A stretch of DNA of 64,000 bases from Acidimicrobiales bacterium (GTDB lineage: Bacteria; Actinomycetota; Acidimicrobiia; Acidimicrobiales; MedAcidi-G1), in the NCBI GenBank assembly GCA_030747595.1, contig JASLKK010000008.1:1-64000 (forward strand), given 5' to 3'. Under the pieces are notes generated by a model. It ran no database searches and had not been told where the DNA came from. It was given only the letters and a program-made list of their open reading frames with translations. Positions 38,260 to 47,967 of this stretch are shown piece by piece; within the stretch, counting starts at the first letter, position 1; every line of letters starts with the position of its first letter. The position numbers were made by a program, and so were the translations under genes.

Positions 38260-39741
38260 TCAACGCCTACGGCCGCCCCGGGCCACCTCAGCCTCCCGCT
38301 TGACCCGGGTGAGCTCCACCCGGGCCTCCATGGCCTTGTAGTGCTCATCCAATGGGAAGCACCCCGACACCAGGCCGTTTCGGGGCGCGGTGGTGCAGTC
38401 GCTGAACGTCCGACAAAGGCGGCGACGATCCAGGGGACGACCGGCCAGCACGTCGGACGGCAGGTCCGGGTAGCTGAGCACCATCCTCCCGAGACCCACG
38501 GCATCCACCCGGCCGGCCCGTACCTCGGCCTGGGCCACGTGGGCCAGCCACTCCTGGAGGTACGAGTAGCCCGAACCGACGAAGGCCAGTTCAGGGTGTC
38601 GGGCCCGTAGAGCAGCGGTGGCACCGATCAACCGGGCCACCTCGACCAGTGGATCAGCCGGTGGGAGGTAGCCGTCCGACGGCGGGAAGTAGGCCGGTCG
38701 CTGGGCGTGCGGGCAGTGGTAGGGGCTCCCGGCCGTGGCGCACACCATGGACACTCCGGCGTCGGCCAGCATCCCCAGCAACCGGTCGGGTTCGGACAGG
38801 TCGAGGCCGGTCCCCGTTCCGTCACCGCCGAAGGCGAACCGGTACGGAGCCTCGACGGCTGGGCGGCCCACCCCGTCGGGCCCCGCCTCGTGGGGAGCCA
38901 GGTCGTACAGGCTGAGCCGGACCCCGAGGCCTAGGTCGGGGACCGCGGCACGGATGGCAGCCAACGTGCCCAGTTGGAAGCGGGCCCGATCCTCGAGGGC
39001 TCCGCCATACGACCCGTCGCGGTCCACCCCGCTGAGTAACTCGTGTAGCAGGTAGCCGTGGCAGGCCTTGACGTCCACGAAGTCGAAGCCGGCCTCGGCG
39101 GCCACCTCGGCAGCGACCACGAAGTCGCCCATCAGGTCATCCAACTCCCCGTCGCTCAAGACGCTCGATTCGTCGAGCGGAACCCAACCGTCCAATACGG
39201 GGTGCCGGTAGGCGATCCGGGGGACCGGTGACCCGTCGGGCCGGGACCACCGACCCGAGTGGGTGAGCTGCAGGCCGACCACCAGGTCGTTGGTGGGACC
39301 ATGGCGTCCGGCGTGGGCGGCCACCAACCGGGATCGCAGTCCACCCAGGTCGTCGACGCTGGAAGGCCCGATGCACAGCTGGTTGGGGTTGGCCCGGCCG
39401 TCGACCCGCACGGCGACGGCCTCGCCACCCCACACGAGCTTGGCCCCACCGGCCCCGAAGCGTTCCCACCGTCGGGCCACCAGGTCGGTGGGGCGCCCGT
39501 CGGTGGTCCCGTCCCAGCCCTCCATGGGCAGCACGGCGAACCTGTTGCCGACCGTGCGCGCGGTGCTCCCGGCGAGGGCCACCGTCCAAGGTCGGGCCAG
39601 GGGGGCGTCCGGTCCCACCTCCAGGTCGTCATCCAGGCACAGGTCCGTACCCGTCTCCAGGTCGAGTTCGGCGAGCCGGTCCCGGACGGCGGCCACGTCG
39701 GCCAGCCGACGGACCTGGGTGATGCGGTCCCGGGTGCTCAT
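38260..39741 (-). CDS. Old Yellow Enzyme family NADH:flavin oxidoreductase
   Basis: A 493-residue FMN-dependent TIM-barrel protein. Family blocks are [11 protein letters not shown] near residue 67, [10 protein letters not shown], and [11 protein letters not shown] with the substrate-binding His, followed by the Y-G-G turn. C-terminal cysteines (C-R-T-F-S-D-C) do not form the full 4Fe-4S motif of 2,4-dienoyl-CoA reductases, so this is a single-domain type. ATG 39741 was chosen over an upstream frame inside the DapA-like gene. It is last in the five-gene cluster and would reduce or isomerise an unsaturated carbonyl compound. Confidence 0.88.
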   Translation of the reverse strand: MSTRDRITQVRRLADVAAVRDRLAELDLETGTDLCLDDDLEVGPDAPLARPWTVALAGSTARTVGNRFAVLPMEGWDGTTDGRPTDLVARRWERFGAGGAKLVWGGEAVAVRVDGRANPNQLCIGPSSVDDLGGLRSRLVAAHAGRHGPTNDLVVGLQLTHSGRWSRPDGSPVPRIAYRHPVLDGWVPLDESSVLSDGELDDLMGDFVVAAEVAAEAGFDFVDVKACHGYLLHELLSGVDRDGSYGGALEDRARFQLGTLAAIRAAVPDLGLGVRLSLYDLAPHEAGPDGVGRPAVEAPYRFAFGGDGTGTGLDLSEPDRLLGMLADAGVSMVCATAGSPYHCPHAQRPAYFPPSDGYLPPADPLVEVARLIGATAALRARHPELAFVGSGYSYLQEWLAHVAQAEVRAGRVDAVGLGRMVLSYPDLPSDVLAGRPLDRRRLCRTFSDCTTAPRNGLVSGCFPLDEHYKAMEARVELTRVKREAEVARGGRRR

Positions 39742-39748
39742 GGCGTCC

Positions 39749-40684
39749 TCAGAGGGTGGCCTCGAGCCGTCGGGCGATGTCACCCAGGATCTCCATGTCG
39801 GACCCGGGCCTGCGGGGCGCTCCGTCGGGGATCCGGCTGGAGCCGATCCACCCCCGGAGTTCCAGGAATAGGGCGGCGTCGTGGCGGTAGCCGGGTACGG
39901 GGTCCCGGAAGGTGAAGAACCCGAGGTACTGCAACAGGTCGTTGAGCTCGTGGAACGTCGGGTCCCCGGTCGCCCAGCGACGGTCCCGCTCGGCGAAGGC
40001 GTCGGGGGCGAACGTGGACAGCCCCAGCAGGTAGTCCGAGCCATACATGACCATGTCGATGGCCAGGTCGTTGCCGGTCAGCACCAGGAAGTCGGGTCGC
40101 ACCTCGTCGCGCACGGCCAGGCGCTCCCACTCAAGGCCACGGTCCAGGGACGAGTGCTTGGCCCCCACGCAGGCCCCGACCTCCAGCAGGCCCCGGTAGG
40201 CGTCGAGGTCGTAGATCCGGCCGTAGGGCACGAACATGGGGCCCAATTCGAAGGCCAGGAACCGGTCACACTGCTCGGCGATCGATGCGTGAGCGCCCAC
40301 CCAGCCATCGCCGTCCCGGCTAATCAGGCCGTGGGTGGGGAACACGATGGGGGTACCGCCAGCCGCCTCGATACGTTCCACCTCCCGGCGGTAGCCGTCC
40401 AGGTCGAACGGATCGCCGGGCCGGTCGTCGAGGTGGGCACCGGCCACGAAGTCGTCGCAGTGGGCGGCAGCCACATCCAACACCCGGCACTTGGTGACCG
40501 CGTCCAGCAGCTGCACGAAGCCGGTGTCCATGTTGACTGCCGGGGTCAGGCCGGCCTCGGCGGTCCGTGCCACGTGGGCGGCCAGGCCGTCGAAGTCCAC
40601 CGAGCCGTCATCGTGGTGGGGCAGGAGGATGGCCGACATGCCCGTGATGGTCCGGCCGGGCCGCACCGGGGGGGCACCGGGCAT
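39749..40684 (-). CDS. Dihydrodipicolinate synthase (DapA) family aldolase
   Basis: A 311-residue protein with the layout of a class I aldolase TIM barrel. A candidate Schiff-base lysine sits in V-G-A-K-H-S-S-L-D. The N-terminus begins the barrel with [15 protein letters not shown]. DapA relatives in sugar clusters cleave 2-keto-3-deoxy acids or dehydrate sugar acids, and here that role fits better than lysine synthesis. It overlaps the DUF2264 gene by one base (TGATG) and lies seven bases before the OYE gene. Confidence 0.8.
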   Translation of the reverse strand: MPGAPPVRPGRTITGMSAILLPHHDDGSVDFDGLAAHVARTAEAGLTPAVNMDTGFVQLLDAVTKCRVLDVAAAHCDDFVAGAHLDDRPGDPFDLDGYRREVERIEAAGGTPIVFPTHGLISRDGDGWVGAHASIAEQCDRFLAFELGPMFVPYGRIYDLDAYRGLLEVGACVGAKHSSLDRGLEWERLAVRDEVRPDFLVLTGNDLAIDMVMYGSDYLLGLSTFAPDAFAERDRRWATGDPTFHELNDLLQYLGFFTFRDPVPGYRHDAALFLELRGWIGSSRIPDGAPRRPGSDMEILGDIARRLEATL

Positions 40685-42600
40685 CAGTCGGTCTCCCGAG
40701 TGGGGAGCCTGATGAGCGACTCGATGTCAGCCCCCTCGTGAGGCTCGGATTCGCGGTCGCGGAAACGCTCCAGCAGCGCGACGGCCTCGACGGGCGGCGG
40801 AGGCAGCTGGCCGGGCTCCGGTCCGGCTCCAGTCGGGGCGGCCCAGGCCGTACAGGCCAGCACGTGCTCGCCGGGCTCCAGCGCGCAGGACAGTACCGGC
40901 ACGGCGCTGGACGGGTCGACCATCGAGGCGTTGGGGGGCTGCGGTCGGACCGAGGCCTTCCGGGGTCCGGACCCGGCGGCAGGATGGTCGACGAGGCCGG
41001 TGACGTCGCGGACCGTGGCCAGCAGGGCCGATCCATCAGCGGTCGAGGTACGCACCTCGCTCTCCCCACCAACCAGGCGAAGCGAGTCGACGCCGACGGC
41101 GAAGCCAGTCTCCACCACACGAACGGCCCGTCCGGTCCGGATCAGGTGGACCCGGTGGTGGTGGGCCGCCCCGCCGACCAGGACAGTGTCGACCACCACG
41201 TCGGGCCACGGCCGCCACCGCGACCAGAGCATCGGACCCGTTTCGGCCTCGACGACCTCGACGTCCTCGATCCTTGAGCGGCTCCGTCGGTCGTCGCCGT
41301 CGACCAGCACAATGGTGGAGTCGGTCTCCGAAGCGCCCCAACCGAATTCGACCTCGCCGGTGAAGCCGTAGCGGGAGGAGTAGGCGAGCTTCTCGTACTT
41401 GGCCTCGACCTGTTCGATGAACCGGAGGCTCGTCGTGCGGCCGCCGGACAGCGCGACCGCGTGCACGTCGTCCCGGTCGACGATCCGGCCGGCCACCGTC
41501 TGGGCGACCGGGCCGTCGGTCGGACCGGGTCGGGCCTCGGGACCGGCCCAGAACGGGTGGTCGTCAGGGGCGGCCAGCCCGGCGAAGGCCTTCATGGCCC
41601 AGTAGGGCGACCCGGGCGAGTTGTACGCCTCGGCCAGGCGTCGGTTGTCGTAGCCGTACCCGACCGACAGCACGCCGTCACGGTCCGAGATGGGCCGGCC
41701 CGCCCACCAGCGGAGGTGTCGACCCCAGTGGCCGCGGGCCTCGGCCCACGGCACGGCCTCTACGTCGGCCAGGGCATAGGCACCCCAGAGGCTGGACTGG
41801 GCGAACCGGTAGGTCATGGAGCGGCCATAGGCGATGCCGGCCCCGTCGGGTCCGAACCAGTGGCTGAACTCGGGGCCGAAGAGCCGGGCCCGTTCGACGT
41901 AGCGGTCGGCCGCCTCCCGGTCGCCCAGGCCGGAGGCGTGGAGGATCAGCCCGTAGGTGTGGAAGGCGAAGGGCAGGTACCAGTCGACGTTGCCCAGGGT
42001 GCCATCGCGGGACCAGCCGTCGGCCACGTGGTAGTCCTCGATCCGCTCGACCGACCGCTGGCCAGCGCCCGCTTCCCCAGCAGCCCCAACTCGCTCGCGC
42101 CCCATGTGGACCAGGAGCCGGAAGTACTGCCAGTTGTTGGGAGCCGGCTCGAACTCGTCGATGCCGTCCAGCCAGGCAAGGACCCGCTGGCGGGCCGGGT
42201 CGTCCAGGGGTTCCCAGAGTTGGCCGGGGGTGAAGGCCAGGGCGAAGCCGACGGCCGCCATCTCGACCATCCGCTGGTCGTTGTCGCCTGCACACGGCCC
42301 CCAGTACTCGTCGCCGTCGGGGTCGGTCCCGGCGACCAGGCCGTCGCGCCAACGGTCCCAGTAATCGAAGTGGCCGCCGCCCACGGTCAGGGGGACGATC
42401 CCGTAGAGGGGGCGGGCCCAGCCCTCCAGCTCGGCCACCCGCCGTTCGAAGAGGGCGGCGCCGCTGCCCAGGCGGGCCCGGGCCCCACCGGGCGATAGGT
42501 GCCGGACAACCGGTTTCACGAGGTCGCGGACGGCCCGCTGGGCATCGGCCTTCGTGGCGAACGGGTTGCCGGCCAGTGGGTTGGCCCGGGGATCAGCCAC
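40684..42600 (-). CDS. DUF2264-domain protein, probable glycan- or uronate-active enzyme
   Basis: A protein of about 638 residues that fits DUF2264, an (alpha/alpha)-barrel family related in fold to unsaturated-glycoside hydrolases and polysaccharide lyases. Trp- and Tyr-rich helices are visible (H-F-D-Y-W-D-R-W and N-N-W-Q-Y-F-R), as expected for a sugar-binding barrel, with a beta-sandwich-like C-terminus. The GTG at 42600 overlaps the upstream stop by eight bases. No signal peptide is seen, so the substrate is probably an imported oligosaccharide. The function of this family is not firmly known. Confidence 0.75.
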   Translation of the reverse strand: MADPRANPLAGNPFATKADAQRAVRDLVKPVVRHLSPGGARARLGSGAALFERRVAELEGWARPLYGIVPLTVGGGHFDYWDRWRDGLVAGTDPDGDEYWGPCAGDNDQRMVEMAAVGFALAFTPGQLWEPLDDPARQRVLAWLDGIDEFEPAPNNWQYFRLLVHMGRERVGAAGEAGAGQRSVERIEDYHVADGWSRDGTLGNVDWYLPFAFHTYGLILHASGLGDREAADRYVERARLFGPEFSHWFGPDGAGIAYGRSMTYRFAQSSLWGAYALADVEAVPWAEARGHWGRHLRWWAGRPISDRDGVLSVGYGYDNRRLAEAYNSPGSPYWAMKAFAGLAAPDDHPFWAGPEARPGPTDGPVAQTVAGRIVDRDDVHAVALSGGRTTSLRFIEQVEAKYEKLAYSSRYGFTGEVEFGWGASETDSTIVLVDGDDRRSRSRIEDVEVVEAETGPMLWSRWRPWPDVVVDTVLVGGAAHHHRVHLIRTGRAVRVVETGFAVGVDSLRLVGGESEVRTSTADGSALLATVRDVTGLVDHPAAGSGPRKASVRPQPPNASMVDPSSAVPVLSCALEPGEHVLACTAWAAPTGAGPEPGQLPPPPVEAVALLERFRDRESEPHEGADIESLIRLPTRETD

Positions 42601-43390
42601 CGTCGTCTCCTCTCCCTGCGTCCAGCCAGGTGCGAAGCGTGGTGGCGTCGTCGGCCAGCTGCCCCGGGTCGTCGTCCCGCACGTACTCGAGGAAAGCCCA
42701 GCGGTCACGGCCGGCATCGGTCCACGGGCCGTCGTCGGGCACCGCGGCCAGGGCCGGTTCCCAGAGGGAGGCTCCGTCGGCGAGCGGGTACCGGTCGGTG
42801 AAGCCGGTCCCCCACTGATACACGTGCAGGTGGGAGAGCCGACCGGCGACCCGGACGAGCTCGGCCACGGCCTCGGCGTCGTCGAGGGACACGAGCGGCT
42901 GCCAGTAGGTGAACAGGCCCGGGTGGTCCACCTCGGCCAGCACGGCGAGGGCGGACGCCGCGGTCTCGGTCAACGTCCCCACGTGGTATTCGAGCGAGGT
43001 CGTCAGGCCCCGGGCGTCGACGACGGCCGCCGCCTCGGCTACGCCGGCCACCACGGCGGCCCGTTCGTCGGCCGGGGCGTCCGGTCCGGTGCCATACGGG
43101 GTCCAGATCCTGACATTGGCCACGCCGAGGGCCAGCGCCGTGTCGGCCACCCGTTCGACCTCGTCGCGGGGAGTCTGCCCGGCCTGCACGTAGCTGCCGT
43201 AGGAGGGGCTGGTCAGGTTGGCCTCCCGGCACCGGTCGGCCACCCGGGCCGCCTCGGCCTCGTCCCCGACCGGGACGTGCACGTCGCTGCCCCACTCGAC
43301 TCCGGCCAGGCCACCGGCCGCCGCCAGGTCGACGACCTCGTCGACCTCCAACTGGCGGAAGGTGATCGAACAGAGCCCGGGGCGGATCAT
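42593..43390 (-). CDS. Sugar phosphate isomerase/epimerase family TIM-barrel protein
   Basis: A 265-residue AP-endonuclease-2-like barrel. It starts M-I-R-P-G-L-C-S-I-T-F-R and shows A-G-L-A-G-V-E-W-G, S-L-E-Y-H-V-G with a metal-binding Glu, and H-L-H-V-Y-Q-W-G with His ligands. Relatives include hydroxypyruvate isomerase, tagatose epimerases and 2-keto-myo-inositol dehydratase. ATG 43390 lies eight bases after the dehydrogenase stop. It is coupled at its 3' end to the DUF2264 gene. Confidence 0.82.
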   Translation of the reverse strand: MIRPGLCSITFRQLEVDEVVDLAAAGGLAGVEWGSDVHVPVGDEAEAARVADRCREANLTSPSYGSYVQAGQTPRDEVERVADTALALGVANVRIWTPYGTGPDAPADERAAVVAGVAEAAAVVDARGLTTSLEYHVGTLTETAASALAVLAEVDHPGLFTYWQPLVSLDDAEAVAELVRVAGRLSHLHVYQWGTGFTDRYPLADGASLWEPALAAVPDDGPWTDAGRDRWAFLEYVRDDDPGQLADDATTLRTWLDAGRGDDGG

Positions 43391-43397
43391 GCGGGCC

Positions 43398-44420
43398 TCA
43401 TGCGATCCGATCCAGGTCGGCCCGGACGACCGGGTGGATCGGCGGTTCACCGGCCACGAACCGTTCCACCTCGGTGACGGCCAGGTCCCCCATGCGGCCA
43501 ACCTCGCTACCCAGGGACCCCGCGATATGTGGGGTCAGGACAGCACCCTCGTGGTCGTAGAGCGGCGAGTCGGCGGGTAGGGGCTCGGGGTCGGAGGTGT
43601 CGACGACGGCCCGGAGGCGACCCGACACGACCTCGGCGGTCAGGGCGTCGGTGTCGACGAGACCGCCCCGAGCCGTGTTGACGAGCCACGCCCCGTCTGA
43701 CATGCGGGCCAGCTGGGCGGCACCGATCATGTGGCGGGTGGCCTCCAGCAGGGGGGCGTGCAGGGTCACCACGTCAGAGACGGCGAGCAGTTCATCGAGG
43801 CCGACCCGACGGGCACCGTAGGACTCGATCTCGGAAAGGTAGGGGTCGCCGTCCAAGTACGGGTCGGCCACCAGGACGTCGACGTCGAGGGTCCGGAGCC
43901 GTTCAATGACCAGGCGGCCGACGGACGAGGCACCGACCACCCCGATGGTCCGGCCCCGGGTGCCCATCCGGGCGTGGTCGACCACCGCCTCCCGTCCCCG
44001 GACGGCACGGTGGCGGTCCCGGACGGCGAACGCGTCCTTGAGAGCCAGCACCACAACGGCGAAGGTGAACTCGGCCACCGGCACGGCGTTGGCCGCGGCC
44101 GCCGAGGTGACCACGACCCCGCGCTCCCACAGGGCGTCGGTCACCAGGGGCCGGACGGTGCCCGCCGCGTGGGCCACCAGCCGGAGATCGGGCAGGACGT
44201 CGAGCACCCCAGCGTCCAGGCGGGGACAACCCCACCCGGTGACCAGTACCTCCACGGCCGCCGGCAGCTCGCCGGGCGTGGCCACGGCACCCGGAACGAC
44301 CCGGTCGACCACCGCGTCCAGACGGTCCCGGACATCAGACTCGAACACCAGTGCCTCGAGGCCCGGAGCCATCAGGAGGGCGGCCCGGGGCCGGGAGGGA
44401 ACGGTCGACACGGGACCCAT
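43398..44420 (-). CDS. D-isomer-specific 2-hydroxyacid dehydrogenase
   Basis: An NAD-dependent dehydrogenase of about 340 residues. The Rossmann core has G-V-V-G-A-S-S-V-G-R. The catalytic arginine is in N-T-A-R-G-G-L-V-D and the catalytic histidine in T-P-H-I-A-G. The acidic residue is in the D-T-S-D-P-E-P-L block. I chose ATG 44420; a TTG at 44444 is possible. The gene is first in the minus-strand cluster and diverges from paaZ, with a TCAAA palindrome between them. It is not SerA, as the ACT domain is missing. Confidence 0.87.
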   Translation of the reverse strand: MGPVSTVPSRPRAALLMAPGLEALVFESDVRDRLDAVVDRVVPGAVATPGELPAAVEVLVTGWGCPRLDAGVLDVLPDLRLVAHAAGTVRPLVTDALWERGVVVTSAAAANAVPVAEFTFAVVVLALKDAFAVRDRHRAVRGREAVVDHARMGTRGRTIGVVGASSVGRLVIERLRTLDVDVLVADPYLDGDPYLSEIESYGARRVGLDELLAVSDVVTLHAPLLEATRHMIGAAQLARMSDGAWLVNTARGGLVDTDALTAEVVSGRLRAVVDTSDPEPLPADSPLYDHEGAVLTPHIAGSLGSEVGRMGDLAVTEVERFVAGEPPIHPVVRADLDRIA

Positions 44421-44468
44421 GGTCACCCACCGGTCCCCGGCCAACCAAACCCCGTCCCGCTTGCCAAG

Positions 44469-44486
44469 TAATCAAAGGTTTGATTA
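44469..44486. promoter_or_regulatory. Operator-like palindrome TAATCAAA-GG-TTTGATTA
   Basis: Perfect 8-bp arms around GG, ending one base before the paaZ start and 49 bases from the divergent dehydrogenase start. A second copy of the TCAAA-N2-TTTGA core lies before paaK at 51,106. A PaaR-like TetR repressor would suit such sites, but no regulator gene lies in the cluster. The closeness to the ATG suggests a leaderless paaZ transcript or a start inside the repeat. Confidence 0.7.
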
Positions 44487-44487
44487 G

Positions 44488-46551
44488 ATGGCGACGATGC
44501 GAGCTCTTGAAAGCCATGTCTGCGGGTCCTGGCACACTCCGGTCGCTGACGGCACGATGACCTACCACGCCGTCACCGGCGCACCGGTGGCGTCAGTGTC
44601 CAGCGCGGGGATCGACTTCAGCGCGTCAACCGCCTATGCCCGTGACGTCGGGGGCCCCACCCTCCGCTCGATGACCTTCCATGAGCGGGCAGCCCTCCTC
44701 AAGGCCGCCGGCCAGCTCCTGCTGGCCGAAAAGGAGTCGCTGTACGCCCTGTCCACCGCCACCGGTGCCACCCGGGCCGACTCATGGATCGACATCGAAG
44801 GTGGAGCCGGGGTGCTGCTGGGCTACGCGTCCAAGGGCCGCCGAGAACTCCCCGACGGAACCGTGCTACTCGACGGTGATCCCGAAGTTCTGGCACGGGA
44901 CGGTTCGTTCTTGGCCGCCCACGTAGCCACCTCGCGCCTTGGGGTGGCCGTGCAGGTCAACGCCTTCAACTTCCCCATCTGGGGGGCACTCGAAAAGCTG
45001 GCCACAGCGTGGCTGGCTGGCGTTCCGGCCATCATCAAGCCGGCCACTCCCACCGCTTTCCTAACTGAGGCCATGGTCCGCCTCATCGTCGATAACGGCC
45101 TGGTTCCCGACGGTGCACTCCAACTGGTGTGCGGCAGCGTCAGCGGTCTGCTCGACCACCTCGACGGCCAGGACCACGTGGCCTTCACTGGCTCGGCCGA
45201 CACTGCCGCGGTCCTTCGGGCCCACCCGAGGCTGGTGGCCCGCTCGGTCCGATTCAATGCCGAGGCCGACTCGCTAAACGCGGCGATCCTCGGCACAGCC
45301 GCCATACCCGGCACCACCGAGTTCGACCTCTTCACCTCCGAGGTGGTTCGGGAGATCACCGTCAAGGCCGGACAGAAGTGCACGGCCATCCGACGGGCAC
45401 TCGTCCCCACCGCGCAACTCGACACCGTGGCCGACGCGCTGGCTACCGCACTGGCCGACGTCCGTGTAGGCGACCCCGCCGATGAATCCACCCAAATGGG
45501 GGCCCTCGTCGGCACCACCCAACGCGAGGAGGTACGCGATGCGGTCATGAGTCTGCGGTCGTCCACCGACGTGGTCATCGACACCTGCACCTTTCATGAC
45601 GTCGACCCATCGGTCGGCGCCTTCCTGGCCCCCACTGTTCTCCGGGCCACCGATCCAACCGCCCGGTCCATCCATGCCACTGAGGCATTCGGCCCGGTGT
45701 GCACCCTCATCGGCTACGACGGTCCCGACGACGCCATCCGCCTGGCAGCCCTTGGCGCCGGCAGTCTGGTGGCCTCGGTGGTCACCTCCGACGTGGCCGA
45801 GGCCGCGGCCCTCACCCTGGGCATCGCTGCGCACCACGGACGGGTCCACGTGCTGGATGCCTCGACAGCCACCACCTCCACCGGCCACGGCTCGCCGCTT
45901 CCCACCCTCGTGCACGGCGGCCCCGGCCGGGCCGGCGGTGGTGAGGAGATGGGTGGCCTCCGGGGCATACGCCACCACATGCAGACGACAGCGATCCAGG
46001 GCTCGCCCGACGTGCTCACCGCAGTGACCGGGCAGTGGATGCCCGGGGCCACCCGTCACGTCGACCGAGGCCACCCGTTCAAACTTCACTTCGACGACCT
46101 AGAACTCGGTACGGCCATCCGGACCGACAGTCGCACGGTCACTCTGGAAGACATCGAGGGCTTTGCCCATAGCACCGGCGACCACTTCTACGCTCACATG
46201 GATGAAAAGGCCGCAGCAGCCAGTCCGATCTTCGGCGGACGGGTGGCCCACGGTTACCTCGTGCTGTCCTTGGCCGCCGGCCTGTTCGTTTGGCCCGATC
46301 CGGGGCCGGTGCTGGCCAACTACGGCATCGACCGGTGTCGCTTCGCCAAGCCCACCTACCCGGGCGACACCCTGACCGTCTGGCTGACCGCCAAGCGAAA
46401 GACCCTGCGAACCGGTGCCGGCTACGGCGAGGTGGCATGGGACGCCCAAGTGGTCAACCAGGCCGACGAGGTGGTGGCCGCCTACGACGTACTGACCATG
46501 GTGGCCAATCGTCCCGGGGTGAACGGCGCGGCCGAGTCGGAACCAGCCTGA
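44488..46551 (+). CDS. paaZ: Bifunctional oxepin-CoA hydrolase / semialdehyde dehydrogenase PaaZ
   Basis: Ring-opening enzyme of aerobic phenylacetyl-CoA degradation, 687 residues. The aldehyde dehydrogenase part (about 1-525) has N-A-F-N-F-P-I-W-G, E259 in A-E-A-D-S-L-N and nucleophile C298 in G-Q-K-C-T-A-I-R-R. The C-terminal MaoC-like hydratase part starts near residue 535 and shows S-T-G-D-H-F-Y-A-H-M-D and V-A-H-G-Y-L. Both active sites look intact. ATG 44488 has no ribosome site because the operator lies directly before it; ATG 44497 is an alternative. It overlaps paaA by one base. Confidence 0.95.
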   Translation: MATMRALESHVCGSWHTPVADGTMTYHAVTGAPVASVSSAGIDFSASTAYARDVGGPTLRSMTFHERAALLKAAGQLLLAEKESLYALSTATGATRADSWIDIEGGAGVLLGYASKGRRELPDGTVLLDGDPEVLARDGSFLAAHVATSRLGVAVQVNAFNFPIWGALEKLATAWLAGVPAIIKPATPTAFLTEAMVRLIVDNGLVPDGALQLVCGSVSGLLDHLDGQDHVAFTGSADTAAVLRAHPRLVARSVRFNAEADSLNAAILGTAAIPGTTEFDLFTSEVVREITVKAGQKCTAIRRALVPTAQLDTVADALATALADVRVGDPADESTQMGALVGTTQREEVRDAVMSLRSSTDVVIDTCTFHDVDPSVGAFLAPTVLRATDPTARSIHATEAFGPVCTLIGYDGPDDAIRLAALGAGSLVASVVTSDVAEAAALTLGIAAHHGRVHVLDASTATTSTGHGSPLPTLVHGGPGRAGGGEEMGGLRGIRHHMQTTAIQGSPDVLTAVTGQWMPGATRHVDRGHPFKLHFDDLELGTAIRTDSRTVTLEDIEGFAHSTGDHFYAHMDEKAAAASPIFGGRVAHGYLVLSLAAGLFVWPDPGPVLANYGIDRCRFAKPTYPGDTLTVWLTAKRKTLRTGAGYGEVAWDAQVVNQADEVVAAYDVLTMVANRPGVNGAAESEPA

Positions 46552-47486
46552 TGGGACGTACCTGGGCGTCGATGGACGAGTTCGAAGCGTTCCTCGACGA
46601 CGGCGGCATCGTCGAGGTCGACGACGAGATTCCTGACGGCTACCGGCAGGCGGTGTTCGCCTTCATCGAGATGCACGCCAACTCCGAACTCATGGGTGGC
46701 CTCACCGAACGCGACTGGATCCCCCGCACCCCCGGGCTTCGCCACAAGATGGCCGTCCTGGCCAAGACCCAAGATGAGATCGGCCACGGTCACCTGCTCT
46801 ACATGGTGGCCGCCGACATGGGACTCAAAACCCGCCGCGAGATGTTGGAGGACCTGTTCGCCGGGCGGTCCAAGTTCCACAACGTCTTCCACTACCGGGC
46901 CGCCACGTGGGGCGACCAGGTCGCCATCTCGTTCCTGGTCGATGCCGCGGCACTGGCCAGCCAGCAGGCCGTATTCAAGAACTGCTCCTACGGCCCCTAC
47001 CGGCGAATCCTGAAGCGGATCATCTCCGAGGAGGGATTCCACATGCGGATGGGCGAGGAACGGATGATGCTCATCGCCGAGGGCACCGACTTCCAACGCG
47101 CCATGTTCCAACAGTCGCTGGACAACTGGTGGTGGCCGGCCCTGCAGCTCTTCGGACCCGATTCCAAGCCTGATGACGTACTCCTGCGGTGGCACATCAA
47201 GTCGGAACGCAACGAGGTGCTGCGGGCCCGCTGGGTGCAGAAGTTCGCCCCGCTGCTCGTCTCCTACGGCTTCACCATTCCCGACCCGGGACTAGTCCAC
47301 GACCCCGAGGCCGACACGTGGACCGCCGGACCCATCGACTGGGGACCACTGAAGCGGACCCTGGCCATGGCCGGACCCGACTCGGCACGTCGCATCGGTG
47401 AAGCGGCCGCCAACTGGGCAAACACCAACTGGGTACGTGACGGCCTGGACGCCGCATCCGAACAGGCCACCGGAGTCCAGGCATGA
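46551..47486 (+). CDS. paaA: Phenylacetyl-CoA 1,2-epoxidase catalytic subunit PaaA
   Basis: Diiron monooxygenase alpha subunit, 311 residues. The iron-ligand helices are visible: F-I-E-M-H-A-N-S-E-L, K-T-Q-D-E-I-G-H-G-H and R-I-I-S-E-E-G-F-H. It epoxidises the ring of phenylacetyl-CoA together with PaaC, PaaB and a reductase. It is coupled to paaZ (TGATG) and overlaps paaD by four bases. Confidence 0.95.
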   Translation: MGRTWASMDEFEAFLDDGGIVEVDDEIPDGYRQAVFAFIEMHANSELMGGLTERDWIPRTPGLRHKMAVLAKTQDEIGHGHLLYMVAADMGLKTRREMLEDLFAGRSKFHNVFHYRAATWGDQVAISFLVDAAALASQQAVFKNCSYGPYRRILKRIISEEGFHMRMGEERMMLIAEGTDFQRAMFQQSLDNWWWPALQLFGPDSKPDDVLLRWHIKSERNEVLRARWVQKFAPLLVSYGFTIPDPGLVHDPEADTWTAGPIDWGPLKRTLAMAGPDSARRIGEAAANWANTNWVRDGLDAASEQATGVQA

Positions 47487-47953
47487 CGGCGATCCCGAGC
47501 GTGGAGGATGTGCGTGTCGCGGTGGCCACGGTGGATGACCCCGAATACCCGGGTATCTCCATTGTCGACCTCGGCCTGCTGGAATCGGTCGACGTGCGGC
47601 CCGACGGTGACGTGGTGGTCGGCCTAGTGCCCACCTTCTCGGGTTGCCCCGCGTTGGCCATGATCGCCGATGACGTACGCGCCGCAGTGGCCGCCATCGA
47701 CGGGGTGACCGGCTCCCGGGTGGATGTCCGCTGGTTGACCGGCCCGGCGTGGACCGTGGAACGCCTGACCGGAACTGCCCGACGGACCATGGCTGAAGAG
47801 TTCACGGTCGCCGTCCGAATCGGCCCCGGTCCCGTTCCGTGTCCACGGTGTGGCAACGACACTGCCGAGGAGTCGATGTTCGGGCCCAGCCGGTGTCGAG
47901 CCGTCCACGTGTGCCGTTCATGTACCGAGGTCGTGGAGGTGATGCGGGCCTAG
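47483..47953 (+). CDS. paaD: PaaD, assembly factor for the phenylacetyl-CoA epoxidase
   Basis: A 156-residue protein. The N-terminal part is a DUF59/MIP18-like iron-sulfur assembly domain with D-L-G-L-L and T-F-S-G-C-P near residue 55. The C-terminal part is a zinc ribbon with C-P-R-C and C-R-S-C. This is the standard PaaD (PaaJ) layout. The family is thought to help mature the oxygenase or its reductase. Confidence 0.92.
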   Translation: MTAIPSVEDVRVAVATVDDPEYPGISIVDLGLLESVDVRPDGDVVVGLVPTFSGCPALAMIADDVRAAVAAIDGVTGSRVDVRWLTGPAWTVERLTGTARRTMAEEFTVAVRIGPGPVPCPRCGNDTAEESMFGPSRCRAVHVCRSCTEVVEVMRA

Positions 47954-47967
47954 GGCCCGCCGACGCC

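Noticed and set aside
38172-44487. Attachment-site duplication of the tRNA-Gly 3' end around the GC-rich block.
   Set aside because: I looked for a repeat of the tRNA 3' segment near 44,400-44,490 and found none, and there is no integrase gene.
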